A stretch of 64,000 nt of DNA from Candidatus Scalindua sp. (GTDB lineage Bacteria; Planctomycetota; Brocadiia; Brocadiales; Scalinduaceae): the NCBI GenBank assembly GCA_021776915.1, contig JAIQZU010000035.1, forward strand, positions 1 through 64,000. Reading direction: 5' to 3'. How positions within the stretch are numbered: position 1 is the stretch's first letter; each line of letters opens with the position of its first letter. The position numbers and the translations under genes were made by a program. The notes under the pieces were generated by a model, which had not been told where the DNA came from, ran no database searches, and worked only from the letters and a program-made list of their open reading frames with translations. Below, piece after piece: positions 36,201 through 44,472 of this stretch.

Positions 36201-38185
36201 CCAAGGGTGAGTTTCTGGCTAACATGAGCCATGAGATACGCACGCCAATGAACGGTATAATAGGCATGACGGATATTCTGCTGGACTCGAAGCTGACTCG
36301 TGAACAGCGTGAATTTACAGCTATCGTTCGCAACAGCGCCGATGCGTTATTGACTATTATCAACGACATCCTGGACTTCTCCAAAATAGAAGCAGGAAAA
36401 ATGGAACTGGAGAACATAGATTTTGATTTACATATTACAGTGGATGGCACCATCGACATCCTTGCTGTCAAGGCGCATGAGAAGAATCTGGAATTATCCT
36501 GCTTTATTGATCCGGAAGTTCCTTCTTTGTTAAGCGGCGATCCCGGCAAGTTGAGACAGGTGATCATTAACCTGGTTAGTAATGCAATAAAATTTACGAA
36601 TGATGGTGAGGTAGCCATCAGTGCAACCCTGGCGGAAGAGACAGAATCGCATATTACTGTTCGGTTTTCTGTCCGGGATACCGGCATTGGTATTCCTGTT
36701 GATCGTATGGATCGTCTGTTTAAGTTGTTTTCACAGGTGGATGCCTCCACTACAAGGAAGCATGGTGGCACCGGCCTGGGGCTGACTATCTCTAAACAGA
36801 TTGTTGAGTTAATGGGTGGCCAGATTGGTGTGGAAAGTAAAGAAGACAAGGGATCGACATTCTGGTTTACGGTAGTAATGGAAAAACAGCCTCATGAGCA
36901 GCAGCAGCCAATAGAACTGGGTGATATAAAAAACATACGTGTGCTTGTTGTTGATGACAACGACACAAATCGACAAATCTTTAGAAAATACCTCGAATCC
37001 TGGCATTGCCGGGTAGAAGAGGCCGACTCGGCAGTAGAAGCTATGAAGGAACTGAGTGATGCTGTTAACGTGGATGATCCGTTTAAGGTTGTATTGCTTG
37101 ACTATTGTATGCCAGAGGTGGATGGAGAATCCCTATGCAGGGCAATCAAGGAGGATCCACAACTAAAGGACTTGATCCTTGTGATGATTACTTCCATCGG
37201 TAGGCGCGGAGATGCCGAACATTTCAGGCGACTGGGATTTGCGGCGTATCTGATTAAGCCGCTTAAAAAATCACAGTTGTTAGATTGCCTCAGGCTGGTT
37301 ACAGGAGAATCGGCAAGTACCGGGAAACACACAGCCGGCCAGATAGTCACGCAATATTCTATATCTGAAGATCATAAACGGCGTGTCAGCATCCTCCTGG
37401 CAGAGGATAATATGGTCAATCAGAAGATTGCCCTGCGACTTATAGAAAAAAAGCTTGGATTCCATGCAGATGCGGTTACCAATGGTAAGGAAGCCCTTCA
37501 ATATCTGGAGAAGAAGGATTATGATATTGTTTTGATGGACTGCCAGATGCCGGAGATGGACGGTTATGAGGCCACCAGGAAGATTCGTGATGAGAATTCA
37601 TCTGTCAGAAACCACAGAATTCCTATTATAGCCATGACGGCTAACGCCGTAAATGGTGACCGGCAAAAGTGTCTTGATGCAGGAATGGACGATTACATCG
37701 CCAAACCAATTAACCGTCAGGAATTTACCAATGTAATCAAACGGTATCTCCGGAACGGAAGACAATTTCGGAATGCGGATTGCGAAGTGCGGAATGAAAG
37801 AGATGAATCCGAAATCCCTGCCTTGCCGGCAGGCAGGCGAAATCTGAAATCTGAAATTGATATGCCGGAAACGATTTATTCAGAATATGCAGATGATACA
37901 GATCTGGCGGAACTTATTGATGAGTTTGTTGCCGGGCTGAAAGAGGATATAGTGTCTATGCGCAAGGCATTGGAGTGTGGCGACCATGACGGCCTACGAC
38001 GGCTTGCGCACCAGATGAAGGGTGCGGGAGGTAGTTATGGGTATTCGATGTTGACAGAAGCGGGAAAGGAGATTGAGAAAGCGGCAAAGGAGAAAGATTA
38101 TAAGACAGGTATTATTGCTTTGGACAAGCTTGAAGCATATTGTCATGCCGTAGTACGAGGCAGAGAAATACAGGTTAAACAATGA
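33254..38185 (+). CDS. Hybrid sensor kinase: NIT-like, HAMP, 3 PAS, GAF, kinase, 2 receivers, Hpt
   Basis: 1643 residues. TM1 (about 9-28) and TM2 (about 323-343) bracket a helical sensor with two ER-G/ER-A motifs (AIERGYGATIIGSG, AGLERALVGNSIASG), resembling nitrate/nitrite-sensing NIT domains. Then HAMP (345-398), PAS at about 410, 534 and 656, GAF (810-960), HisKA with His993 in MSHEIRTPMNG, ATPase with NLVSNAIKFTNDGE, receivers with Asp1283 and Asp1429, and Hpt with His1586 in LAHQMKGAGG. The linker at about 1507-1536 is made of repeat DNA in frame. GAGGACATAG precedes the ATG. It heads a signalling island ending at 44335. Confidence 0.9.
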   Translation: MKTLKSQIIIVSTLLVCVLVVLFVMSLRRSFEVHKNSEKYALKNKISGHLNTAAGWQAIERGYGATIIGSGEGDSSPLYPKFLEMGEKGDAEVLQAHEQMKELLSLKEDKAFEDILHSWAMGYGDLQDSRPRIAHKTISKYEWLAIATHNINNEFDLRNSTFTPQKREEEILYVNNVLRPNIARLCEYAGLERALVGNSIASGTPISIETKNEIKHYRSIVEESLGQVLLLKSLSFTSNRIKQAFETFDEEFLQSFELLREEVFLSSERQENEVSADYPVSASAWLDAATKAINTGLAVSNIAGDEADTIILEMKSAAKRKVLTNISIFVFNVLIFGFFVWWSRNRVLKPILQLTGVTQKIAEGDLSYRADITSGNEIDTLAADFNKMAGKLTSEISDHKETMKALIESSESYRKLIGTAQDAIIRIDEGGMVNVWNESAERIFGYSEREIIGKPVTTIIPESYRKQHENGLRQFIKTGDARIMDKTVEVYGITKEGIEVPIEMSLAFQKDKDDHYSFMAIIRDITERRMKEGEIKKLSYAIEQSPVSVVITDTEGNIEYVNRKFTQVTGYSYEEVIGKNPRVLKSDETTSEEYRELWETITSGKEWRGEFCNKDKNGAIYWESASISPVKNDAGVITHFIAVKEDITEHKQIEENLRKLSQAVEQSPSSVMITDTEGIIEYINPKFTELTGYTPEDTFGQTPRILKSGKTTLEEYKNLWKSIKSGSEWHGEFCNKKKNGILYWEHTSISPVKNDKGNTTHFVAVNEDVTERRQMEEMLRRSEKVAMVKMKDAHEAQERAEGLAVTEETLGKLLLLTLQPLGMQKFLKQSLEMLHSVPWLGNMPRGGIFMTDKTEQETTLKLVATHNLEAELKTLCAQVPFGKCLYGRSAAIRDIQFSERIDFRHDIRFEGMKPHGHYNIPIMQKSEVLGVLVLYLPEGHKREENEVVFLRQFANVLSLGITKRYGEDALKKAKIAAETASKSKGEFLANMSHEIRTPMNGIIGMTDILLDSKLTREQREFTAIVRNSADALLTIINDILDFSKIEAGKMELENIDFDLHITVDGTIDILAVKAHEKNLELSCFIDPEVPSLLSGDPGKLRQVIINLVSNAIKFTNDGEVAISATLAEETESHITVRFSVRDTGIGIPVDRMDRLFKLFSQVDASTTRKHGGTGLGLTISKQIVELMGGQIGVESKEDKGSTFWFTVVMEKQPHEQQQPIELGDIKNIRVLVVDDNDTNRQIFRKYLESWHCRVEEADSAVEAMKELSDAVNVDDPFKVVLLDYCMPEVDGESLCRAIKEDPQLKDLILVMITSIGRRGDAEHFRRLGFAAYLIKPLKKSQLLDCLRLVTGESASTGKHTAGQIVTQYSISEDHKRRVSILLAEDNMVNQKIALRLIEKKLGFHADAVTNGKEALQYLEKKDYDIVLMDCQMPEMDGYEATRKIRDENSSVRNHRIPIIAMTANAVNGDRQKCLDAGMDDYIAKPINRQEFTNVIKRYLRNGRQFRNADCEVRNERDESEIPALPAGRRNLKSEIDMPETIYSEYADDTDLAELIDEFVAGLKEDIVSMRKALECGDHDGLRRLAHQMKGAGGSYGYSMLTEAGKEIEKAAKEKDYKTGIIALDKLEAYCHAVVRGREIQVKQ

Positions 38186-38511
38186 AAAAAGACAAAAAAC
38201 AAATTAGGTTGCCAAAAGCAATGACTTATGTAGCCGCATGGCTTTAGCCTGCGTTCGCCAGACTGATAGGCGGACGGCTACAAGTTTGAAATCCTCCCGC
38301 CCTGGCGGGAATCGAAATGTTCAGGAAATCCAAAAACCGAAATAGTCGAGGCATCTTGCCTCGGTGTAGTATACGTCAGGCAGGATGCCTGACCTATAAC
38401 TTAAAGAGAATATCGAATAATGAACACAGAATAATGAATTCTAAATTCGATGTTTAATATTCATTGTTCAACATTAAATAACGGTTTTCCTAATATGAAA
38501 GGATTTTAGAA
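38186..38511. other. Non-coding, repeat-rich spacer
   Basis: No gene. It holds several short palindromes: GCCTGCGTTCGCCAGACTGA followed by TAGGCGGACGGC; GAGGCATCTTGCCTC at about 38348; and GTCAGGCAGGATGCCTGAC at about 38376. AT-rich low-complexity sequence leads to the next gene. Confidence 0.6.
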
Positions 38512-39639
38512 GTGAAGGTATTAATTGTAGACGATAATCCGAAGGCCCTGGCTATTGCAAAAGCACGTCTGAAAAAGGAAATGCTTGAGATTTTCTGTGT
38601 GGAAAGTGGGAAACGCTGTGTAGAGATAGCCCGCAAGGAAAAGCCTGATTTGATCCTTCTGGATGTGGATATGCCTGATATCTCTGGATTCGAAACATGC
38701 CTTATACTACAGAGTGATAATGACCTTTGCATGATTCCGATTATTTTCCTTACCGCTGCAGATGATAGTAAAAGCCGTATCAAGGGGCTGGATTTAGGGG
38801 CCGTGGACTATGTCACAAAACCTTTCGATGCATTTGAATTGCAAGCCCGCGTGCGTGCCGCTTTACGGACTAAACAACTTCAGGACCAGTTGTCAGCATT
38901 CAATCAAAAACTGGAAGAACGAGTAGAGCAGCGAACATCTGAGATTGAAAAGCTTCTTCGACAAAAAGATGCATTTGTCAATCAGCTTAGTCATGATCTG
39001 AAGACGCCATTGACTCCGCTTGTAGCGCTTTTACCTATGGTAGCCAATCGAATCGAGGATATAGAATTGAAGAGGATGCTCGAACTGGCAATGGATAATG
39101 TAGACTATATGAAAAATCTGACTGAAAAGACACTGCAACTCGCACGATTAAATTCATCCGGCGTACAATTGAAACTTGAGAGAGTTGATTTCGTAAGAGA
39201 AATCAAGAATACCATTGACAGCCTTTCACCTCTTTTTGAAGAGAATGGTATCAGTGTTGTGAATAATATTACCCCACCACTTGTTGTCGAGGCAGACAGG
39301 ATGCTGATCAAGGAATTAATCAATAACCTCGTCAGTAATACCGTTAAATATACAAATGGAGTCGGGACCGTGACGTTTAGCAGCTTTCTTAATAATGGTA
39401 CTGTGGGAATATCCATCACAGATACAGGGATAGGGATGACCATGGAACAGCAAAAGCGTGTATTCGAGGAGTTCTATAAGGCGGATGATGCGCGAAATGA
39501 CCGTTCCTCTACCGGATTGGGTCTTGCCATCTGCAAGAGCATAATCGAAAAACATGGAGGATCCATAAGGGTGGAAAGCACCGGATCAGGAAAGGGTACA
39601 ACAATGCATTTTACGCTACCAACTATTCAAGATGAATAG
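38512..39639 (+). CDS. Receiver-histidine kinase fusion protein
   Basis: 375 residues from GTG 38512. An N-terminal receiver (LIVDDNPKALAIAKARLKKE; phospho-Asp in LILLDVDMPDISG; KPFDAFEL) is followed by a coiled coil, a HisKA domain (FVNQLSHDLKTPLTPLVALL) and an ATPase domain (ELINNLVSNTVKYTNG, DTGIGMTMEQ, STGLGLAICKSIIEKHGG). It has no membrane segment, so it is a cytoplasmic kinase that could be driven by phosphate from the upstream hybrid kinase. It is probably part of the same relay. Confidence 0.92.
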   Translation: MKVLIVDDNPKALAIAKARLKKEMLEIFCVESGKRCVEIARKEKPDLILLDVDMPDISGFETCLILQSDNDLCMIPIIFLTAADDSKSRIKGLDLGAVDYVTKPFDAFELQARVRAALRTKQLQDQLSAFNQKLEERVEQRTSEIEKLLRQKDAFVNQLSHDLKTPLTPLVALLPMVANRIEDIELKRMLELAMDNVDYMKNLTEKTLQLARLNSSGVQLKLERVDFVREIKNTIDSLSPLFEENGISVVNNITPPLVVEADRMLIKELINNLVSNTVKYTNGVGTVTFSSFLNNGTVGISITDTGIGMTMEQQKRVFEEFYKADDARNDRSSTGLGLAICKSIIEKHGGSIRVESTGSGKGTTMHFTLPTIQDE

Positions 39640-39659
39640 CAATTTCGGACTGTTGAATT

Positions 39660-39706
39660 TCCCGCCTGCCGCCTGTCTGCCGTTAAGCAGGGACGGGCAG
39701 GGGATT
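39660..39706. repeat. REP-like palindrome cluster
   Basis: CCCGCCTGCCGCCTGTCTGC, CGTTAAGCAGGGACGGGCAG and GGG form overlapping GC-rich stems right after the receiver-kinase gene. Confidence 0.45.
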
Positions 39707-39770
39707 GCGGATTGAATGAAAAAAATAATCATAACAGAGTACAAAGAAATTGAGGGATTAGTTTAGTGTC

Positions 39771-39842
39771 GGATTCCTTGCGAAAAGTCCTCGGCGCCTT
39801 TTGTCCGGGGAAGTAAGGCTGCCTCACTTTCGAGAGGATTCC
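39771..39842 (+). repeat. 72-bp repeat, left copy (E1)
   Basis: It starts GGATTCCTTGCGAAAAGTCC and ends TTTCGAGAGGATTCC. It matches the reverse complement of 40425-40496 at 71 of 72 positions; the single difference is at position 826. The two copies flank the lone receiver gene. Confidence 0.9.
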
Positions 39843-39881
39843 AGAGTTGCCAGCTTGTCAGGCGGGTGTGTGAGGATTTGT

Positions 39882-39992
39882 AATTTAATGTACAGGAAAT
39901 TCAATGTTGTTAACACTTCGACTCCGCTCAGTGTGACGTCATCCTGAGCGGAGACGAAGGATAGTCTTTTGTCGCGATAGCGACCTAACTTG
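39882..39992. repeat. Dispersed two-hairpin repeat, copy 3
   Basis: AATGTACAGGAAATTCAATG, then CTTCGACTCCGCTCA with TGAGCGGAGACGAAG, then GTCGCGATAGCGAC. It ends directly at the ribosome binding site of the receiver gene at 40009, so the terminal hairpin may affect that gene's expression. Confidence 0.8.
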
Positions 39993-40008
39993 AATGGAGC
40001 AGGAAAAA

Positions 40009-40383
40009 ATGGATAAGCAAATAATGATTGTGGATGACGATCCGTCTATCCGGGAAACGGTGAAGATTGTCCTTGGCGCCGGTGGATATTCAATCTGTGC
40101 CGTCGATAGTGGAGAGGAATGTCTGGATAAATTACGAAGTGGTTTTCGGGGTTTGATTCTTATGGACATTATGATGCCTGAAATGAACGGATGGGAGACA
40201 ATCGCAGCGATTGAGGATGAAGGATTGCATGGGGAAAATGTTATCTGCATGCTCACAGCGGTGCATGATCCGGGTCCGGAACTTGAAAAACTGACAGAGA
40301 GAGTGATGGACTACATAAGAAAACCCTTTGCTTCCGAAGAACTATTGGGAACAGTGTCAGAATATCTTGCGTATGTGCAGTAG
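40009..40383 (+). CDS. Single-domain response regulator
   Basis: About 124 residues from ATG 40009, with AGGA in good position; an ATG at 39994 is alternative. A complete CheY-like receiver: IMIVDDDPSIRETVKIVL with the acidic pair, phospho-Asp in LILMDIMMPEMNG, MLTA with the switch Thr, and the Lys in YIRKPFASEEL. It has no output domain, so it probably shuttles phosphate. The gene is framed by inverted 72-bp repeats. Confidence 0.9.
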   Translation: MDKQIMIVDDDPSIRETVKIVLGAGGYSICAVDSGEECLDKLRSGFRGLILMDIMMPEMNGWETIAAIEDEGLHGENVICMLTAVHDPGPELEKLTERVMDYIRKPFASEELLGTVSEYLAYVQ

Positions 40384-40424
40384 GAAAGGTACGGCGGAGC
40401 CACAACTAAAGTGTCTACCCGACT

Positions 40425-40496
40425 GGAATCCTCTCGAAAGAGAGGCAGCCTTACTTCCCCGGACAAAAGGCGCCGAGGACTTTTCGCAAGGAATCC
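40425..40496 (-). repeat. 72-bp repeat, right copy (E2)
   Basis: Inverted partner of 39771-39842. The pair spans 726 bp and encloses the two-hairpin repeat and the receiver gene. Confidence 0.9.
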
Positions 40497-40583
40497 AGAA
40501 ACATAGAATTTCTAATAATAGGTTTTTCTAATTTTTTTCTTTGCATCCTCTGCGTCTTTGCGGTGGGCAGAACTGTACAAATA

Positions 40584-41150
40584 ATGAAAAAACGAAATAT
40601 TGTTATTCTAGGAATATCAACGGGTGGTCCCAAGACACTGAGGACTTTTTTCGATGGTATGCCACTTCTGGATGGAAGTATCGTGCTTGTTCAGCACATG
40701 ATAAAGTGTGCAAACAAGTCATTATGTGAGTCATTAAATAGTCTAACTGAAATGGAGGTTAGAATTGCCTGTCATGGAGAAACTATTAAACCGGGGGCAG
40801 TATACTTCGCACCAAGTGAGGTTCATCTGGAACTTGTGAACAATCAAATAATTCATCTGGTCAACGGCCCAAAGGTGTGTTACGTACGTCCTGCTGTGGA
40901 TGTAACGATGAAATCAATCAAAAGAAATAATGAAGATAATATCATTGGTATTATTATGACAGGCATGGGAAAGGATGGGGCGGATGGGATAAGTCATATT
41001 AAATCAGTTGGGGGAACTACGTATGCCCAGGATGAAAAAACCAGTGTGATCTGGGGAATGCCGAAGGCTGCCATCGGTACTGGACATATAGATTATATCC
41101 TTTCTACGGATGGCATTCGTAACAAACTGATTTCACAACTGGGAAGTTAA
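40584..41150 (+). CDS. Stand-alone CheB-type methylesterase domain
   Basis: About 188 residues from ATG 40584 (an in-frame GTG at 40563 is the alternative; neither has a strong ribosome binding site). The catalytic triad regions are clear: LGISTGGPKTL (Ser), LVQHMIK (His) and IIMTGMGKDGADGI (Asp). The usual regulatory receiver is missing, but a lone receiver gene lies immediately upstream. No CheR or chemoreceptor is present, so the target of this esterase or amidase activity is unknown. Sequence upstream resembles the CTCTGCGTCTTTGCGGT repeat type. Confidence 0.87.
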   Translation: MKKRNIVILGISTGGPKTLRTFFDGMPLLDGSIVLVQHMIKCANKSLCESLNSLTEMEVRIACHGETIKPGAVYFAPSEVHLELVNNQIIHLVNGPKVCYVRPAVDVTMKSIKRNNEDNIIGIIMTGMGKDGADGISHIKSVGGTTYAQDEKTSVIWGMPKAAIGTGHIDYILSTDGIRNKLISQLGS

Positions 41151-41186
41151 ATTTAAAAGTACAAACCTGATCAAAATGGAGGAAAG

Positions 41187-41540
41187 ATGCAAGAAGATAA
41201 GTCGGTTTTTGATAAGGACGAGGCGCTCAAAATGTTTGAAGGCGATGAGGAATTTTTAAAAGAACTGGTAGAAATATTTATTAACGATGCTCCTGAACAC
41301 ATGTCCGAAATAAGAGAGGCTATTGATAGCCGTAACAGCAAAGCTCTTGAGAAATCTGCCCACAAACTGAAGGGAGCTGTGGCTAATTTCTGGAGGAACG
41401 CCACAACTGACACAGCCTTTAAATTAGAGACAATGGGCAGGGAAAATAACCTGGATGGGGTTGAAGAGGTTTATGATGCTTTGGTGAAAGATGTAGAGCT
41501 CCTGATGAATGCACTGGAGGAGTTTGTGAAATCAGAATAG
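41187..41540 (+). CDS. Hpt phosphotransfer protein
   Basis: 117 residues with one histidine phosphotransfer domain: FLKELVEIFINDAPEHMSEI and SAHKLKGAVANFWRNA, where His in AHKLKG is the phospho-acceptor. GGAGG precedes the ATG. It could pass phosphate from the hybrid kinase to the receivers at 40009 and 41666. Confidence 0.9.
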   Translation: MQEDKSVFDKDEALKMFEGDEEFLKELVEIFINDAPEHMSEIREAIDSRNSKALEKSAHKLKGAVANFWRNATTDTAFKLETMGRENNLDGVEEVYDALVKDVELLMNALEEFVKSE

Positions 41541-41665
41541 TGTTTAACTAAACGCTACGCAAGGCCCCGCTGAGCGTGCTAAGGCTGAATTTACATTTTG
41601 CATTGATTTTGATTTAAGATTATAATCCTGGTTCATTTACTCCTGATAATAAAAGGATATTAAAT

Positions 41666-43300
41666 ATGAAAGTATTAATTGCAGATGATGAGAACATCTC
41701 ACGGCGTAAATTAGAAAAGTTTCTGGGCGACCTGGATTACAGAGTTATATCATGTAAGGGGGGTCTCGAAGCCTGGGATGTTATTCAGTCTGAAAATGCA
41801 CCGAGCCTGCTGATTCTCGATTGGATGATGCCTGGCCTGGATGGTATGGAGATATGCCGCAGGGTCAGAGAACTGGCCAGGGAACCATATACATATATAT
41901 TGTTACTTACCTCGAAAGGCGAACAGGAGGATATTATCAAGGGAATGGAAGCAGGCGCCGACGATTATATCACCAAACCATTTAATCAAAATGAACTCCG
42001 GGTGCGCCTGGCAGCGGGGAGGCGTATTGTTGAATTGAACGAAGATCTTTTGAGTATGCGCAACAACCTGGCAAGGCAGGCAATCTATGATGAGTTGACG
42101 GGTATATATAATCGTCATTTTATGGTAGAAACTCTTGAAGAAGAATTTTCCCGTGCCCTGAGATACCAGACAGAGTTATCATGTATTCTACTCGATTTAG
42201 ATTGTTTCAAGGAAATAAACGATACCTTCGGACATGCCTTTGGTGATCTGGTATTGCGTGAGTTTTCCGCCTGTTTGAAGCAGGAGGCGAGAAAAACAGA
42301 TATTCCATTTCGATATGGAGGGGAAGAATTCATGTTGCTTCTACCAAATACCGATGTTGGCGGGGCGCTGAATGTAGCAGAAAAAATTCGTTCTGCCTGT
42401 GAGACAAAAAAATATGACGATGGAAACAATGTAACAACTGTAACTGTAAGCTTAGGAATAGCATCTGTGAAACATCATCAACTAGTTGATGGCAAAGAGC
42501 TTATGGCATTTGCAGACAAGGCCCTTTACCGTGCCAAGACAGAAGGAAGAAACAGGGTTGAGGTTTATATGAAGGAACGTTACGAACAGTTTAAGGATGG
42601 AGAATTTAGCGATGACAAGGATTTCAAGTACCTGAAGGAAAACCTTTCGTTGGTTTTGGAAAAAACAAAAAGAGCATCTATAGAATCTTTGAAACTTTTG
42701 ACCCGTGATATGGTTGATGATGAACACAAGCAACATAACCACTATGTCAAACAATACATTAACCTCATTGGTGAAAAGCTTGCTCTTCCCCCTTCTATTA
42801 TTGAGACCTTTAAACGTGCTGCAACCCTTCATGATAACTTCAAGGTTTTACTGAGAAGGAATTTAAAAAATAAAAATAAAGTATTGAATACTGAAGAAAA
42901 GATTGAGATCGAAGACCATCCTTATATGTTGTCAGAACTGATCGGATTGTTCGATTTCTTCAGTAACGAAAAATCGATACTTTTGTACCACCACGAAAAT
43001 TTTGATGGAACCGGCTATCCTGGAGAACTTAAAGAAAATGAAATTCCACTTGGCGCACGAATATTTGCCATAGCTGATGCAATTGCGGCAATGTTAACTG
43101 AACGGTCATACAGGAAGAAGCTTTCTCCGGAGAAAATTATTGAAGAACTTGCTGATAACGCCGGAAAGCAGTTTGACCCCCGGCTGGTTTCTCTGTTTTT
43201 CGATATGATTGAGAAGCAAAAAATGCTTCCTGTACCTGTAGAGGTTTTAACAAAGGCGAAGGAAAGGCTGCGTGAGGTTAGGCGAAAAGGTAATTGCTAA
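41666..43300 (+). CDS. Receiver-GGDEF protein with a divergent HD-GYP-like domain
   Basis: 544 residues. The receiver (VLIADDENISRRKLEKFLGD; Asp in LLILDWMMPGLDG; KPFNQNEL) is joined to a GGDEF domain with an intact active loop RYGGEEFMLLLPN, so it should make cyclic di-GMP when phosphorylated. The C-terminal domain resembles HD-GYP (LYHHENFDGTGYPGELKENE), but the HDxGK metal motif is LHDNFKVLL, lacking Gly and shifted in hydrophobicity, so phosphodiesterase activity is doubtful. It is the probable output of this island. Confidence 0.92.
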   Translation: MKVLIADDENISRRKLEKFLGDLDYRVISCKGGLEAWDVIQSENAPSLLILDWMMPGLDGMEICRRVRELAREPYTYILLLTSKGEQEDIIKGMEAGADDYITKPFNQNELRVRLAAGRRIVELNEDLLSMRNNLARQAIYDELTGIYNRHFMVETLEEEFSRALRYQTELSCILLDLDCFKEINDTFGHAFGDLVLREFSACLKQEARKTDIPFRYGGEEFMLLLPNTDVGGALNVAEKIRSACETKKYDDGNNVTTVTVSLGIASVKHHQLVDGKELMAFADKALYRAKTEGRNRVEVYMKERYEQFKDGEFSDDKDFKYLKENLSLVLEKTKRASIESLKLLTRDMVDDEHKQHNHYVKQYINLIGEKLALPPSIIETFKRAATLHDNFKVLLRRNLKNKNKVLNTEEKIEIEDHPYMLSELIGLFDFFSNEKSILLYHHENFDGTGYPGELKENEIPLGARIFAIADAIAAMLTERSYRKKLSPEKIIEELADNAGKQFDPRLVSLFFDMIEKQKMLPVPVEVLTKAKERLREVRRKGNC

Positions 43301-43447
43301 AATCAAGTGAAATGAGAGCATTCCCAAATTATTGTACAGAGTTGTTTTTTTGGAGTACAGTGACTGTGTCACTGCTTTAACACGCATCATCACGGATGAT
43401 GCGCTCCATATTATATTATATTTTTAAAACTTGGGGGACCAACCAGT

Positions 43448-44335
43448 ATGGGTTCTAGTGCAGCGTCAACACTCATTGCCCAAATTGATTCTATGCCGAC
43501 TTTGCCAACCGTGGCGCTTCGTGTCATGGAGGTTACCTCTAATCCGGAAAGTTCAGCAAATGATCTTATGGAAATTATTAGTCCGGATATATCCCTTACT
43601 GCAAAGATACTTAAAATCGCCAATTCTCCATTTTATGGCCTTACCAGGGAGGTGTCCTCCCTTAAACACGCATTAACTATTCTGGGTTTCAAAGAAATAA
43701 GAAACATGGTCATATCTGCCGTCGCATTTGAGAGCTTTAAAAATTTCAAGCAGAATGATAAATTTGATATCAATAAATTCTGGAGGCATTCATTCTGTTG
43801 CGGCCTTGCGGCAAAGATTATTGCGGTTGATTTAAAAAGTTCAAGTAGTGAATTATTTGTGGCAGGCCTCATTCACGATATAGGAAAACTGGTTATGTAC
43901 ATTGCCTTTCCCGTTGAATTCTTGAAACTGGTGGATATGATGAGTCCTCTAAAATTAAAATATACGGCCTTTGAGGCCGAGAAGAACGTATTTGAAATGA
44001 TCCATGATGAAGTTGGAATGAAACTTCTGAAGAAGTGGATGTTTCCGGAAAGCCTGATTACGGCTGTTGGTTTTCATCATCATCCTCTGGAAGCAGACAA
44101 AAAATCTCTTTTTCCAATAATTGTACATGTTGCCGATATCCTTGCTCATGTTCACGAGATGCAGGCGGAAGAGGAAGAAGACAGTATTATGAATAATGAA
44201 CTTTTTTACAGTGACATTGTGACTCTGTCAAAGTCATTTGGGATAGATTGGAAGGTGTCTGACCTGAGCAGGTTACAAAACGCTCTGTCTGATAGTATGA
44301 AAAAAGAGGCTGACGCCATGAAGTTGTTCTTTTAG
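43448..44335 (+). CDS. HDOD-domain protein, paralogue 2
   Basis: 295 residues and colinear with the protein at 29965 throughout (same length, most residues identical by eye, for example SPDISLTAKILKIANSPFYG and ELFVAGLIHDIGKLVMYIAF). GGGGGACC precedes the ATG. It ends the signalling island. The pair points to a duplication and separation by about 13.5 kb. Confidence 0.88.
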   Translation: MGSSAASTLIAQIDSMPTLPTVALRVMEVTSNPESSANDLMEIISPDISLTAKILKIANSPFYGLTREVSSLKHALTILGFKEIRNMVISAVAFESFKNFKQNDKFDINKFWRHSFCCGLAAKIIAVDLKSSSSELFVAGLIHDIGKLVMYIAFPVEFLKLVDMMSPLKLKYTAFEAEKNVFEMIHDEVGMKLLKKWMFPESLITAVGFHHHPLEADKKSLFPIIVHVADILAHVHEMQAEEEEDSIMNNELFYSDIVTLSKSFGIDWKVSDLSRLQNALSDSMKKEADAMKLFF

Positions 44336-44367
44336 CAGGTTGGGTGAAGCGTAGTAAGTAGAAAAGT

Positions 44368-44457
44368 AAGTAGTGTGAGGTCTTGTCATGTTAAATAAAA
44401 TTTGAGTTTTTATTATGAAAAAACAGGAATGTATCATGTCAAGACCTGACACTACTT
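44368..44457. repeat. 90-bp inverted-repeat element
   Basis: AAGTAGTGTGAGGTCTTGTC... at 44368-44390 and its reverse complement at 44435-44457 match at 21 of 23 positions. The arm contains AGGTCTTGACATG, like sequences I associate with ends of RAYT-mobilised elements. It lies between convergent genes and may also terminate transcription. Confidence 0.65.
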
Positions 44458-44472
44458 TACTACTTTACTACT

